DNA of 64,000 nt from Hyunsoonleella ulvae (GTDB lineage: Bacteria > Bacteroidota > Bacteroidia > Flavobacteriales > Flavobacteriaceae): the NCBI RefSeq assembly GCF_016827605.1, contig NZ_JAEPJQ010000004.1:290509-354508 (forward strand). The letters are read 5' to 3'. Numbering within the stretch: the stretch's first letter is position 1; each line of letters begins with the position of its first letter. A program made the position numbers and the translations under genes. Positions 1-10,142 of this stretch are shown here, in pieces. The notes beneath the pieces were generated by a model, which ran no database searches, had not been told where the DNA came from, and saw only the letters and a program-made list of their open reading frames with translations.

Positions 1-1
1 A

Positions 2-3000
2 CAATTTAGGCCTACTCTTTTTGATGTACTTGCGCACGATGCATTAGATTTTTATAAAACCAATGAAACTCACATTACCAAACCTGCATATAAGTTCGAA
101 ATTGATAAACCTGAATATTTAGCCGACGCTAAAACGTTTTCCGTCTTAAATATTGACACCAAAGACACTACCTCGTTACAATTACATGCTTTAAAGATCT
201 ATAAAGCTTTAACACGTTTTCATTTAAAAGATGAAGCGCCATTAGCTTTGGTGGATGTAAATATTGAGCGATTAAAATTTGTAAACCAACATGCCACATT
301 TACTGATAAAGACAGTATTTTTTTAGCCACTTTAGAAGCTGAAAAGAAAGGTTTACAAGAACATGAAGTTTCAGGTCTATATGATTTTGAAACCGCTCTA
401 TCTTATTTCGAAAAAAGCAAAGACTACATACCCAAAAAACAAGAAACGTACCGTTGGAAAGCTAAAGAAGCATTTGATATTTGCGATACGGTTATCGCTA
501 AGTTTCCTGAGAGTCGTGCAGCTGAAAAATGTAGCGTTTTAAAGTCTCAAATTTGTCACGAATCACTTCAAATTACAGCAGAAGCATTTTTACCAATAGA
601 ACAGTATTCACGTGTTTTAGTGCGTTACAAAAATTTAGAAGCCGTTACTTTTAAAGCTTATCAACTCTCTGAAAAACAAATTAAAGCCTTCAATAAAATA
701 TATAAACGGGACGAACAGTGGGCATTCATTAAAAAATTAAAACTAGCAACCTCATGGGAAAGCAACCTAAAAAACGAAGGCGATTATCAAACCCATACTG
801 CTGAAGTTACAGTGCCAAAACTCACTAATGGCAGGTATTTAATTATAGCAACAACCCATGCCAACAACGAACATAATTTTGCTTTTACCCAATTACAGGT
901 TACTGATATGGCACTCGTTGAAAGCGACACGGAAGACCATAAACTATTTCAAATTATAGATAGAAATAATGGGAGTCCTATTGTTGGTGCTAAAGTTGAA
1001 ATGTCGTATTACAAATCAAACAACAGAAATGCCCAATTTGCAAATTACGTTACAGACCAACTTGGGCAAATACAATTAAAAAAGTTAGGTAGCGGTTGGT
1101 ACAGAAATATAAATCTTAAAATAAAACACGGAAACGAGCTAGCCTATTTTGGAGATTATTATTTAAATCAACGGTATAAAAGCCCAAAACGAAAAACCCA
1201 ATACAATGCTTTTTTATTTACTGATAGAAGTATCTACAGACCAGGGCAAACACTTTACTTTAAAGGTATAGCCATAAAAGCCGAAGAAGGTAAATCTAAA
1301 GTATTGGCAAAAGAACCCCTGAGCGTAGCTTTGTTCAATGTAAACGGAGAAAACCTTAAGACACTAGAATTGGTTACAAACGATTTTGGTTCCGTTTCAG
1401 GGGAATTTATTTTACCAAATACAGGCCTAAACGGCAACTATTTTTTACAGCTAAATTCTCAGAACAACACTAGATTAAATTCCAGACAGTATTTTTCAGT
1501 TGAAGAATACAAACGCCCAAAATTTGAAACCAATTTTAATCCCGTTACCGAAACCTATAAGGTTAACGATTCGGTTACTATAAAAGGAAACGCTTTAGCT
1601 TTTTCTGGCACTAACATTACCGATGCCAAGGTGGTATATCGTGTACATAGAAAGGTAGAGTATCCACGATGGTACTTTTGGTATCGCCCCTATTTGACAA
1701 CGGAACCTCAAGAAGTTACGCATGGTGAAACCTTAACAGATAATTCTGGAGATTTTAGCATCACATTTAAGGCAATACCCGATAAAAGTGTCGATAAAAA
1801 CAAACTTCCTATTTTTAAATATGAAGTTACCGCCGATGTTACTGATATAAATGGAGAAACCAGAAGTGCTACAACCACCGTAAATGTTGGTTACCATGCC
1901 TTAATTGCAAACATAACTATTGCAGACCGTTTAGATAAAAAGCAGAAAGACCATAAAATTACTATAGACTCTAAAAACTTAAATGGCGAGTATGCCCCTG
2001 CAAAAGGTATTATAAAAATACATAAGTTAATACCGCCCAAACTTACTTTAAGACCCAGACCTTGGCCAGCTCCTGATTATCAGGAATTATCTAAAGACAA
2101 GTTTAAAATACTGTTCCCTCATGAGGCGTATAATAATGAAGATGACCCTACGAATTGGGAAAAAGGTGCTATAGTTTTTGAAACTAAGTTTGATACTGAA
2201 GTCTCTAAAAACATTGCTTTAGGAAGACTTAAAAAATGGGCTTCTGGAACATATGCAATTACTTTAGAAAGTAAGGATAATTTTGGACAACTAGTAAAGG
2301 ATGAAATAAGAACTACGCTATACAGCGACAAAGATAAAACCTTAACAGACCAACAGTTATTTTCCATATCAACAGACAAACCGTCTTATAACGCAGGAGA
2401 TGTAGCTTTAATAACCATTGGTTCTACCGCTAAAAACTTAGTAGTAACAGTTATGATAGAGAAAGACAACACTATCATAAAAAAAGAAACCATCACATTA
2501 AACAACAATAAAAGAGTGATTAGTGTTCCAGTTACTGCAAATGACTTAGGTGGATTTGCCGTTAATTATAGTTTTGCGGCATTTAATAGTTTTCATGCAG
2601 ACACTAAAATTATTGCGGTACCCTATCCAAAAACTGATTTAGAAATTGAAACACTAACCTTTAGGGATAAACTACAACCCGGAACCGATGAAACTTGGCA
2701 ATTTAAAATTAAAGGTCCTAAAGGCGATAAAGTGAGTGCTGAATTACTGGCGAGTATGTATGATGCGTCTTTAGACCAATTTAAATCACACCAATGGGAT
2801 TTTAATCCTATTCAACATCATAGTTATTACAGCAATTTAAACATGGATGCCTACTCAAGCTTTGGAACGGAACATTTTAGAGTCTACCAAGAGCGGTTTT
2901 CACATCGTCTTAAACCGCAAGGCTATGATAAGTTGAATTGGTTTGGATTTAGGTTTGGTAATACGTCAAGGTTTAAACGGGAGAATAAAATCCAAGGCTT

Positions 3001-5566
3001 ATTAAATGCAATACCTAGCGTTCAGGCAAATCATGAAGTTGAAGAATCTATACAATATGAAATTGCCGATGAAGAAGCTGGATATTTTGTAAAAGAAGCA
3101 AAATACACAAGAGTAGATACAATAGATAATCCGGAATACTATATCAAACTAGAAAAAGCTAAAATAGTTAAAGGTAGAGAGAGAAATTTCAAAAACATAA
3201 AAATTCGCAAAAACTTGCAAGAAACTGCCTTTTTCTTCCCGCAATTACAAACAGATGAAAATGGTAACATAAGCTTTAGTTTTACAACACCAGAGGCGTT
3301 AACCCAATGGAAATTACAATTGTTAGCACACACTAAATCTTTAGAAAGTGCAACAACAACTTTAACTGCCGTAACTCAAAAAGAACTCATGGTAATTCCC
3401 AATGCACCGCGTTTTTTACGTGAGGGCGATAACATTACCATAAGTAGTAAAATTTCAAACTTAACAGATAAGTCTTTAAGTGGTCAGGCCAAATTAATAT
3501 TAACTGATGCTATTTCTGGAGAAAATATTAGTCACAAGTTGCTCAGTTCCTCACCTTCTGGCGAGTTAGAAGGGGCTTCTTTTTCGGTTGATGCAAAAAG
3601 TAACACCCAAGTATCTTGGAATTTATCAATCCCAGATGATGTACAAGCCATTCAATATAAAATTCTAGCAACTACTGGAGATTTTAGCGATGGCGAACAA
3701 AATGCATTACCCGTTTTAAGCAATAGAATGTTAGTTACCGAAACCTTACCAATGTGGGTAAAGAGTAACGAAACACGAAGTTTTAGCTTAGATAAACTAA
3801 AAACCAACACCTCAACTACACTAAAACATCATAAGCTAACCTTAGAAATGACCTCTAATCCTGCATGGTACGCGGTTCAAGCCCTACCATACTTAATGGA
3901 ATATCCTTACGAGTGTAATGAGCAAACATTTTCTAGATATTATGCCAATGCTTTAGCAAGCCATATTGCAAACTCTAACCCTAGAATTCAAGAAGTATTC
4001 AATCAATGGGCATCTCAAGATGCTCTTATTTCAAACCTTGAAAAAAATCAAGAGTTAAAATCCATTTTAATACAAGAAACACCGTGGCTGCGTGATGCAC
4101 AAAGTGAAGCTGAACAGAAAAAACGTATTGCTTTATTATTTGATTTGAATAAGATGAATAATGAGTTGCAATCTGCCATTAACAAACTAAAATCTAACCA
4201 AATGGCTTCAGGTGGTTGGTCTTGGTTTAAAGGTGGCTACGAAAACCGATACATTACACAACACATTATTGCTGGATTTGGGCACCTCAATAAACTTGAT
4301 GTTACCCATAATGATGAAATATCGTCTATGATTTCAAAAGCTATTACCTACTTAGACGCTCAATTTATAAAGGGGTATAAAGACATTAGAAAATACAATG
4401 CTAAAGTAGATTTAAATAAAGATCATTTAAATTATACGCAATTGCATTACCTCTACATGCGTAGCTTCTTTCCTGAAATAGAAACATCAAAAGAAGTTGA
4501 AAAAATTATGACGTATTACCAAACGCAAATTCAGAAATATTGGCTGAAACGTTCGCTATATGCTAAAGGCATGATGGCTTTGATTTCTCATAGAAATAAT
4601 GATAATAGTACAACTGCTAAAATTTTGAATTCACTGCAAGAAACAAGTATCACTTCTGATGAATTAGGTATGTATTGGAAAACCAACACCAACTCTTGGT
4701 ATTGGCACCAAGCTCCTATTGAAACTCAAGCATTGATGATTGAAACGTTTTCAGAAGCTGGTAATACCATTCAACCTGAATCTGAAAACACCAAAACTAT
4801 TGACAACCTTAAAATCTGGTTACTTAAAAACAAACAAACTAACAGGTGGAAAACCACAAAGGCTACTACTGAAGCTGTTTATGCCTTATTACTTCAAGGA
4901 AGCGATTGGTTATCAGTTATAGATATGGTTGATGTGGTGTTAGGCGGACAAAGTATAGAACTCTCAAAACTTGAAGATGTTGCTGTAGAAGCAGGGACTG
5001 GTTATTTTAAAACCTCTTGGAATTCCTCTGAAATTAAACCAAAAATGGGAAATGTTAGTATCTCCAAAAAGGGGAAAGGCATTGCATGGGGTGCTTTATA
5101 TTGGCAATATTTTGAAGATCTTGACAAGATAACCTCAGCGGAAACACCGTTACAACTAAAGAAAACATTATTCTTAAAAAAGTATACTGATACAGGCGAA
5201 GAAATTTCAGAAATTACCGCAAACTCTAATTTAAAAGTAGGCGATTTAGTTAGAGTGCGTATAGAATTAAGAAGCGACAGAAACATGGAATTCTTACACA
5301 TGAAAGATATGCGAGCCTCTGGTTTAGAACCTGTTAATGTATTGTCTAAATACAAATGGCAAGATGGTTTAGGCTATTATGAAAGTACTAAAGATGCTTC
5401 TACTAACTTCTTTTTTGATTATTTACCCAAAGGCGTTTATGTATTTGAATATGATTTAAGAGTTAATAATACTGGAGACATGAGCAACGGTATTACAACT
5501 ATACAAAGCATGTATGCTCCTGAATATAACAGCCACAGTGAAGGTGTTAGAATTAAAGTGAACTAA
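2..5566 (+). CDS. Alpha-2-macroglobulin family protein, 5' end cut off by window edge
   Basis: Large envelope protein of the bacterial alpha-2-macroglobulin family, which traps proteases by covalent linkage through a thioester. The frame is open from base 2 with no stop, so the gene begins left of the window; an in-frame TTG at 248 is not a credible start. At least 1854 residues are present. An MG2-like segment (DRSIYRPGQTLYFKG, near 1224-1268), an A2M-type segment (TTPEALTQWKLQLLAH, near 3286) and the thioester motif CNEQ (Cys codon 3914-3916) appear in the family order, followed by the thioester-domain helices. The intact CxEQ argues for a functional trap. The signal peptide or lipobox cannot be seen because the N-terminus is missing. 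The stop overlaps the convergent response regulator gene by four bases, with no room for a terminator. The family call is firm; the protease target is unknown. Confidence 0.93.
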   Translation, partial: QFRPTLFDVLAHDALDFYKTNETHITKPAYKFEIDKPEYLADAKTFSVLNIDTKDTTSLQLHALKIYKALTRFHLKDEAPLALVDVNIERLKFVNQHATFTDKDSIFLATLEAEKKGLQEHEVSGLYDFETALSYFEKSKDYIPKKQETYRWKAKEAFDICDTVIAKFPESRAAEKCSVLKSQICHESLQITAEAFLPIEQYSRVLVRYKNLEAVTFKAYQLSEKQIKAFNKIYKRDEQWAFIKKLKLATSWESNLKNEGDYQTHTAEVTVPKLTNGRYLIIATTHANNEHNFAFTQLQVTDMALVESDTEDHKLFQIIDRNNGSPIVGAKVEMSYYKSNNRNAQFANYVTDQLGQIQLKKLGSGWYRNINLKIKHGNELAYFGDYYLNQRYKSPKRKTQYNAFLFTDRSIYRPGQTLYFKGIAIKAEEGKSKVLAKEPLSVALFNVNGENLKTLELVTNDFGSVSGEFILPNTGLNGNYFLQLNSQNNTRLNSRQYFSVEEYKRPKFETNFNPVTETYKVNDSVTIKGNALAFSGTNITDAKVVYRVHRKVEYPRWYFWYRPYLTTEPQEVTHGETLTDNSGDFSITFKAIPDKSVDKNKLPIFKYEVTADVTDINGETRSATTTVNVGYHALIANITIADRLDKKQKDHKITIDSKNLNGEYAPAKGIIKIHKLIPPKLTLRPRPWPAPDYQELSKDKFKILFPHEAYNNEDDPTNWEKGAIVFETKFDTEVSKNIALGRLKKWASGTYAITLESKDNFGQLVKDEIRTTLYSDKDKTLTDQQLFSISTDKPSYNAGDVALITIGSTAKNLVVTVMIEKDNTIIKKETITLNNNKRVISVPVTANDLGGFAVNYSFAAFNSFHADTKIIAVPYPKTDLEIETLTFRDKLQPGTDETWQFKIKGPKGDKVSAELLASMYDASLDQFKSHQWDFNPIQHHSYYSNLNMDAYSSFGTEHFRVYQERFSHRLKPQGYDKLNWFGFRFGNTSRFKRENKIQGLLNAIPSVQANHEVEESIQYEIADEEAGYFVKEAKYTRVDTIDNPEYYIKLEKAKIVKGRERNFKNIKIRKNLQETAFFFPQLQTDENGNISFSFTTPEALTQWKLQLLAHTKSLESATTTLTAVTQKELMVIPNAPRFLREGDNITISSKISNLTDKSLSGQAKLILTDAISGENISHKLLSSSPSGELEGASFSVDAKSNTQVSWNLSIPDDVQAIQYKILATTGDFSDGEQNALPVLSNRMLVTETLPMWVKSNETRSFSLDKLKTNTSTTLKHHKLTLEMTSNPAWYAVQALPYLMEYPYECNEQTFSRYYANALASHIANSNPRIQEVFNQWASQDALISNLEKNQELKSILIQETPWLRDAQSEAEQKKRIALLFDLNKMNNELQSAINKLKSNQMASGGWSWFKGGYENRYITQHIIAGFGHLNKLDVTHNDEISSMISKAITYLDAQFIKGYKDIRKYNAKVDLNKDHLNYTQLHYLYMRSFFPEIETSKEVEKIMTYYQTQIQKYWLKRSLYAKGMMALISHRNNDNSTTAKILNSLQETSITSDELGMYWKTNTNSWYWHQAPIETQALMIETFSEAGNTIQPESENTKTIDNLKIWLLKNKQTNRWKTTKATTEAVYALLLQGSDWLSVIDMVDVVLGGQSIELSKLEDVAVEAGTGYFKTSWNSSEIKPKMGNVSISKKGKGIAWGALYWQYFEDLDKITSAETPLQLKKTLFLKKYTDTGEEISEITANSNLKVGDLVRVRIELRSDRNMEFLHMKDMRASGLEPVNVLSKYKWQDGLGYYESTKDASTNFFFDYLPKGVYVFEYDLRVNNTGDMSNGITTIQSMYAPEYNSHSEGVRIKVN

Positions 5567-6294
5567 AAACTTAATTGCTCTTTAAAAATATAGGATTGTC
5601 TTCTGGAGATTTCAATTTCTTCTCCAGAATTCATTTCTACTTTTAGTTTGCCATTAAACCAAGACACTACTTTTTTAACCTCATTAATATTAATAATCTG
5701 CTGTCTGTTTGCTCTAAAAAAAACATCTTTTGGTAGCTTTTCTTCTATTTGGGTTAACGATTTATAGATTAATGGTTTATTGTCTTCAAAAAATACGCGT
5801 GTATAGTTACCAACGATTTCAAACATAGAAATATCTTGAATTTTTACTAACCAGCATTTTTCGCCATCTTTAATAAAAATCTGTTTATCTAAACTTAAAG
5901 TATTATTGCTATTCGCTTCAGGCGATAAATTATCAGTAGCTTTTTCAATAACCTTATGAATACTTTGAGTGAATCGTTTTTGATTTATAGGTTTTAACAA
6001 ATAATCAAACGCATTGTATTCAAAAGATTTAATAGCATACTCATCAAATGCTGTTGTAAAGATGACAATAGGTACGTCATCTAGCATTTCCAAAAGTTGA
6101 AACCCATCTTTCTCAGGCATATTTATATCTAAAAATATTAGATTAGGTTTTGTTTCTATAATTAGCTTATAACCATCATCTACATTGGCTGCTTCTCCTA
6201 ATATTTCTATTTCATTATGCGCTTTAATAAGCTCTTTTAATTCATTACGAGCTAAACGTGAATCTTCAACTATAACGGCCTTTAATTGTATCAT
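5563..6294 (-). CDS. LytTR-family response regulator
   Basis: Response regulator of the LytR/AlgR type, 243 aa. The receiver domain occupies about residues 1-120, with the phosphoacceptor Asp56 in FLDINMP, acidic residues E10/D11 near the N-terminus and the conserved Lys101 in LLKPIN. The C-terminal half, about 140-243, is a LytTR DNA-binding domain (FFRANRQQIININEVK is typical). It overlaps the upstream histidine kinase gene by four bases (ATGA), so the two are translationally coupled and form a cognate pair. Target genes cannot be told from the sequence; the pair is followed convergently by the alpha-2-macroglobulin gene. The family assignment is secure and the signal sensed is unknown. Confidence 0.95.
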   Translation of the reverse strand: MIQLKAVIVEDSRLARNELKELIKAHNEIEILGEAANVDDGYKLIIETKPNLIFLDINMPEKDGFQLLEMLDDVPIVIFTTAFDEYAIKSFEYNAFDYLLKPINQKRFTQSIHKVIEKATDNLSPEANSNNTLSLDKQIFIKDGEKCWLVKIQDISMFEIVGNYTRVFFEDNKPLIYKSLTQIEEKLPKDVFFRANRQQIININEVKKVVSWFNGKLKVEMNSGEEIEISRRQSYIFKEQLSF

Positions 6295-7349
6295 TGCAAA
6301 GGAATTTTTACAGTGGCAACTACATTACTATTTAATTCTTCTAAGTTAAATGTAGCACGATCTCCATAGAGTAATTCTAAACGTCTCTTAATATTTTGAA
6401 TACCCAATTGTGTGCCAGTTTTAGTTTGCGTTAAATGCCCCGAATTGGAAACTTCTAATTTTAATTGATTGTCTGCTACTTTTGAACTTAGACTAACTTT
6501 ACCACCTTCTTTTAAATTAGAAACCCCATGTTTTATGGCATTTTCTATTAACATCTGAATAATCATTGGCGGAATTTTGATATTTAGTGACGATTCATCA
6601 ATGTTCTTTATAAATTTAAGCCGATCTTCAAACTGTATTTTAGAAACCGCAATGTAATTCTCAACCATATCTAACTCATCTTCTAAAGCTATAGAATTTG
6701 AATCGCTTTTAGTTAACGAATAGCGCAATGTTTCTGATAAACTAGTAAGCAATACTCTAGCTTTATTAACATCTTCTAATATTAAACCACGAATATTATT
6801 TAAACTGTTAAACATAAAATGTGGATTAATTTGCCCTTTTAGTGTGTTAAGTTGAGATTCTCTTAAATTACTCTCTAGTTGTATTTGTTTTAACTGAACT
6901 GATTTTAATTGATGATATATTTTAATGGTTAAAAACACAAAAAACCACACAAAAAATAGCGTCATAAAATAAAACAAATTATATATTTTACCTTTAAATG
7001 TAACAGAAGTATTAGTACCTCTGATGTGGAAAGCAGCAGTATCCAAAATTGGCCAGATTATTAAAGAATATAATAACTGTACTCCAACAAAAACAATAAT
7101 AAGCTTCCAAATATTCTGTTTTAAATTAGTAATATTCAACTTGTAATCAATGAATAATGATATGATATAACTACATAAAAAAGCAAATACCCCACATAAA
7201 ACACTTTCTGCCCAGAAATATAGTTTGAATTTATATTCTAATTCTTCTGATCTTATAAAAATTTTAGGTATTGCCAGTGTAGTTGTAAATAGTAAGACCC
7301 AGCCTATAAGACTAAATATAATGTAATATTTATTTAATGATAATTTCAT
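6291..7349 (-). CDS. LytS-type sensor histidine kinase
   Basis: Membrane histidine kinase of the His_kinase (LytS/YehU) family, 352 aa. About four hydrophobic helices lie in residues 8-30, 45-67, 80-103 and 123-147, with no obvious extracytoplasmic sensor domain. A short coiled stretch (about 148-170) leads into the phosphoacceptor region NPHFMFNSLNNIRG with His177. An HATPase_c domain follows, with its N box around IENAIKHGVSNL and a glycine box near GTQLGIQNIKRRLELLYG. The gene ends in a four-base overlap with the LytTR regulator. A 450-base non-coding stretch lies upstream. The ligand cannot be inferred; such kinases often respond to membrane state, but nothing here proves that. Confidence 0.94.
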   Translation of the reverse strand: MKLSLNKYYIIFSLIGWVLLFTTTLAIPKIFIRSEELEYKFKLYFWAESVLCGVFAFLCSYIISLFIDYKLNITNLKQNIWKLIIVFVGVQLLYSLIIWPILDTAAFHIRGTNTSVTFKGKIYNLFYFMTLFFVWFFVFLTIKIYHQLKSVQLKQIQLESNLRESQLNTLKGQINPHFMFNSLNNIRGLILEDVNKARVLLTSLSETLRYSLTKSDSNSIALEDELDMVENYIAVSKIQFEDRLKFIKNIDESSLNIKIPPMIIQMLIENAIKHGVSNLKEGGKVSLSSKVADNQLKLEVSNSGHLTQTKTGTQLGIQNIKRRLELLYGDRATFNLEELNSNVVATVKIPLQ

Positions 7350-7800
7350 GTATTGCTTTTATCTCATACAATTCTATAATAAGTTTCAAATAACTCAATT
7401 TATATACTTGACTAATTCATAAACCTTTCTATTATTTTCTTTTGTATTTGAGTTTTAATGTATTGTGTTCAACATAAATTCAGCTCTTATGTTTTTGTAA
7501 ATCTATATAATACTAACACATTAAGTGTATAAGCATGTCTATAATATTAACTATAAAACTAATTAAAACTTTAATTAAATTAATCATAACATTATTCGTT
7601 TTTTGATTGATGATTGATGATGTAAAGGTATCTTACAAATACACTAAATAAAGTGAGATTATGATGAGTGGTAAAATGATTCTTGTAAACGGCAAAGTCT
7701 CTTGATTGTTAGGCTAAATTCGTCTTTACGACAAAACATCAAACAAAGGTTAAATTATAAAACCTTATCTTTCATATTACTAACTATAAAAAATAAGATT
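7350..7800. other. Long AT-rich intergenic region between divergent genes
   Basis: No open frame with coding character is seen. The segment lies between the divergent histidine kinase and DoxX genes and should hold both promoters. It contains a short direct repeat, GATTGATGATTGATGATG, near 7605-7622, and a near-match to the Bacteroidota -7 box, TATCTTTC at 7766-7773, about 28 bases before the DoxX start, without a clear -33 TTG. No stable hairpin was found. Confidence 0.5.
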
Positions 7801-8172
7801 ATGAATTCAAAAGTTTTTATGGCTCTTAGAATACTTCTTGGGGGTTTTGTTTTAGTTTTCGGATTAAACAAATTTTTACATTTTATCCCATTTGGGGAAA
7901 TGTCTGCCGAGGCCGGTGCCTATTTCGCTGCACTTGCATCTGCTAAAGTTATAACGTTAGTTGGAATTGTTGAAATAGTGGCAGGATTAGCGCTTATTTT
8001 CAACAAATTTGGAGCACTACTTGCATTAATTTTAATGAGTATCTCGGTTAACGCTGTGCTGTTCCACTTAACCTTAGATCCAGCAAATAGCGCAGGTGCT
8101 ATTGTACTTTTAGTTTTAAATATTATTGCACTTATTGGGTATAAAGACAAATACAAAGCCTTACTTTCCTAA
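7801..8172 (+). CDS. DoxX-family small membrane protein
   Basis: Four-helix inner-membrane protein of the DoxX/DoxD-like family, 123 aa. The ATG at 7801 is chosen because the protein then begins directly at the first hydrophobic helix (MNSKVFMALRILLGG); a longer in-frame extension back to 7702 would add a basic leader unlike the family. Conserved features are the FGLNKF segment after helix 1, GIVEIVAGLALIF in the middle and a final short lysine-rich tail. It stands alone, ending in a strong terminator 16 bases downstream. The biochemical role of DoxX homologues in flavobacteria is unsettled. Confidence 0.85.
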   Translation: MNSKVFMALRILLGGFVLVFGLNKFLHFIPFGEMSAEAGAYFAALASAKVITLVGIVEIVAGLALIFNKFGALLALILMSISVNAVLFHLTLDPANSAGAIVLLVLNIIALIGYKDKYKALLS

Positions 8173-8188
8173 GCTCTCGTTAATCCAT

Positions 8189-8216
8189 AAAAAAGAGGCT
8201 TTATCGCCTCTTTTTT
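8189..8216 (+). terminator. Intrinsic terminator after DoxX gene
   Basis: An 11-bp perfect stem (A-rich arm ending GAGGC at 8189-8199, GCCTC plus T-run at 8206-8216) with a six-base loop, followed by further T residues. It closes the DoxX transcript and could act on both strands. Confidence 0.88.
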
Positions 8217-8231
8217 ATTTTTATTAAATTT

Positions 8232-8747
8232 GTGATGATGAAACGCCCCAAAATAACATATCATCATCTTCTAAAAACCATGTATTTCCTTATTACATTG
8301 GTTTTTATTTCATGTGGAACCAAAAAAGCTATTGCGCCTGAACAAATAATTCCAGAAAACAACCCAAAACTATTGTTTATAAATTATTCTGTTCAAAAAA
8401 CAGAAAATGGCAAACGTGTAACTTTGATAAACAAAAGAGTAACCGATGGAAAGTTAAAAAATAGTGGCCAAAAGTTTACCAAGTATCCAACTGTTGATGA
8501 TTTAAAATGTTCGCAACTAGACAAAGACTCATTCGAGTTAAAAACCGTATACGTAAAAAACCCTCTAGTTAAAATAGTCGAAGCCTTAGATGACTCGTTA
8601 AGCTTTTCAGCACAGAAAATTGAACAAAACAAAACGCCACTTTCATTAAGGCTACAATTACATCCTCAAGCAGAATTTATAACTTTAAGCAATATAATTG
8701 ATAGTTTACAAAATACCATTGAACTTATTAAAGTGCCACTTAAATAA
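8232..8747 (+). CDS. Hypothetical lipoprotein
   Basis: Protein of 171 aa that I do not recognise. The frame opens with GTG at 8232, followed at once by ATG codons at 8235 and 8238, either of which may be used. A hydrophobic stretch ends in LVFISCG with Cys28, a lipobox-like site, so it is probably a lipoprotein exported by Sec. The remainder is rich in Lys, Asn and Ser with no catalytic motif visible; it ends in a segment with amphipathic strand character. Its stop is one base before the ATG of the M64 peptidase, so the two are probably co-transcribed and may work together at the cell surface. Confidence 0.72.
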   Translation: MMMKRPKITYHHLLKTMYFLITLVFISCGTKKAIAPEQIIPENNPKLLFINYSVQKTENGKRVTLINKRVTDGKLKNSGQKFTKYPTVDDLKCSQLDKDSFELKTVYVKNPLVKIVEALDDSLSFSAQKIEQNKTPLSLRLQLHPQAEFITLSNIIDSLQNTIELIKVPLK

Positions 8748-8748
8748 A

Positions 8749-10137
8749 ATGAAAAAATTATTTTTTTACTTAATTCTTGCACTGAGCACGACAATAAAAG
8801 CTCAAGTTTTTGATATTGAAACCATTAAAATTTCTGGCGACGATAATAAACGCATTAACTTGGTCATCTTAAGTGAGGGCTACCAAGCCAGTGAACTATC
8901 TGATTTTATTACAGATGCCACTACTTTAACTAACGAAATGTTTAGTGAATCGCCTTTTTCTGAGTATGCTGATTTTTTTAATGTATACGCTATAAAGGTA
9001 CCATCAAACGAAAGTGGTGCAGACCACCCTACAGATGGAATATTTGTAGATACATATTTTAACGCTACATACGATTCTTTTGGTAGTCCCCGACTACTTT
9101 ATTACGAAATAGATGGCAATAATGCCAACAATACTGAAGCAAAGATACTATCACTTTTAGCTGACAGTTTCCCAAATTACGACCAAGCACTAATTTTGGT
9201 AAATTCTCCAGAATACGGTGGTAGTGGAGGAGAATTCCCTATGGCATACAACGGGACTTGGAGTACCGAGGTAATGATGCACGAAATAGGACACTCTTTA
9301 TTTGACTTAAAAGACGAGTATTACCCAGGAGACATACTTGCTGGAGAAGCCATAAATATGACGCGAGAAACAAATCCTACTCATGTAAGGTGGAAAAATT
9401 GGTTAAATATCAATAGCGTTGGTATTTATCAATACGATTGTACTACAGGCAACTGTACCGATTGGTATAAACCTCATGATAATTCCATTATGGAATTTAT
9501 AGACAAACCTTTTGGTGCTGTATGTAAAGAAGGTATGGTTTTAAAAATCCATGATCTGGTATCTACAGTTGATGATTTTACTCCTAACAATTCAAGTAGT
9601 ATAGAGAATCCAACTTTTCCTTTAGATTTTGAATTAACACTTATAAAACCTACTCCCAATACTTTAGAAAGTGTTTGGACTTTAAACGGAAACACCATGG
9701 CGAATAATGTAGATATGTTATCCCTTTTAGAAACTGATGTGATAGATGGAAGTAATACGTTAACAGCAGTGATTACTGATAAAAGCCCAATGCTTAGAGT
9801 AGATAGCAATGTATCCATTCACATTAGCACCGTAACTTGGACTGTAAATTACTCAGCTTTAAGTATTGAGGATATCGATGCTACTGCTAATAACTATACT
9901 ATTTCTATTTACCCAAACCCAGCTAACTCGGTGCTAAATTTTAAAGTTGAAAGCAATATAGACACAACCCTTAAAGTAGTTATTACCAGTTTAGATGGCA
10001 AACAACTGGAATCTTTAACACTTACTAACTATGAACCGCATGATGTCGATATTAGTGATTTAAGTTCTGGAATTTACATTGCTCATTTTTACTCGAACAA
10101 CGCACTCCTTACCAGTAGAAAAATAATTAGAAACTAG
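8749..10137 (+). CDS. M64-family metallopeptidase with T9SS type A sorting tail
   Basis: Secreted zinc peptidase of the IgA-peptidase M64 family, 462 aa. The ATG at 8749 is used because it begins a clean Sec signal peptide ending near TTIKAQ. The catalytic motif HEIGHSLFDLKDEY has zinc ligands His178 and His182 with Glu179 as base. The N-terminal half carries the family signature LVILSEGYQ. The C-terminal 80 residues (YTISIYPNPANS ... GIYIAHF ... RKIIRN) form a Por secretion-system type A sorting domain, so the protein should cross the outer membrane by the T9SS and be processed by a PorU-type sortase, one of which is encoded in this window. It follows the lipoprotein gene by one base and converges on the SDR gene with a five-base gap. 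Confidence 0.92.
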   Translation: MKKLFFYLILALSTTIKAQVFDIETIKISGDDNKRINLVILSEGYQASELSDFITDATTLTNEMFSESPFSEYADFFNVYAIKVPSNESGADHPTDGIFVDTYFNATYDSFGSPRLLYYEIDGNNANNTEAKILSLLADSFPNYDQALILVNSPEYGGSGGEFPMAYNGTWSTEVMMHEIGHSLFDLKDEYYPGDILAGEAINMTRETNPTHVRWKNWLNINSVGIYQYDCTTGNCTDWYKPHDNSIMEFIDKPFGAVCKEGMVLKIHDLVSTVDDFTPNNSSSIENPTFPLDFELTLIKPTPNTLESVWTLNGNTMANNVDMLSLLETDVIDGSNTLTAVITDKSPMLRVDSNVSIHISTVTWTVNYSALSIEDIDATANNYTISIYPNPANSVLNFKVESNIDTTLKVVITSLDGKQLESLTLTNYEPHDVDISDLSSGIYIAHFYSNNALLTSRKIIRN

Positions 10138-10142
10138 ATGTT

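Noticed and set aside
248..5566. TTG at 248 as the start of the alpha-2-macroglobulin gene
   Set aside because: The same frame is open without a stop back to base 2, and the sequence upstream reads as ordinary protein, so the gene simply begins outside the window.
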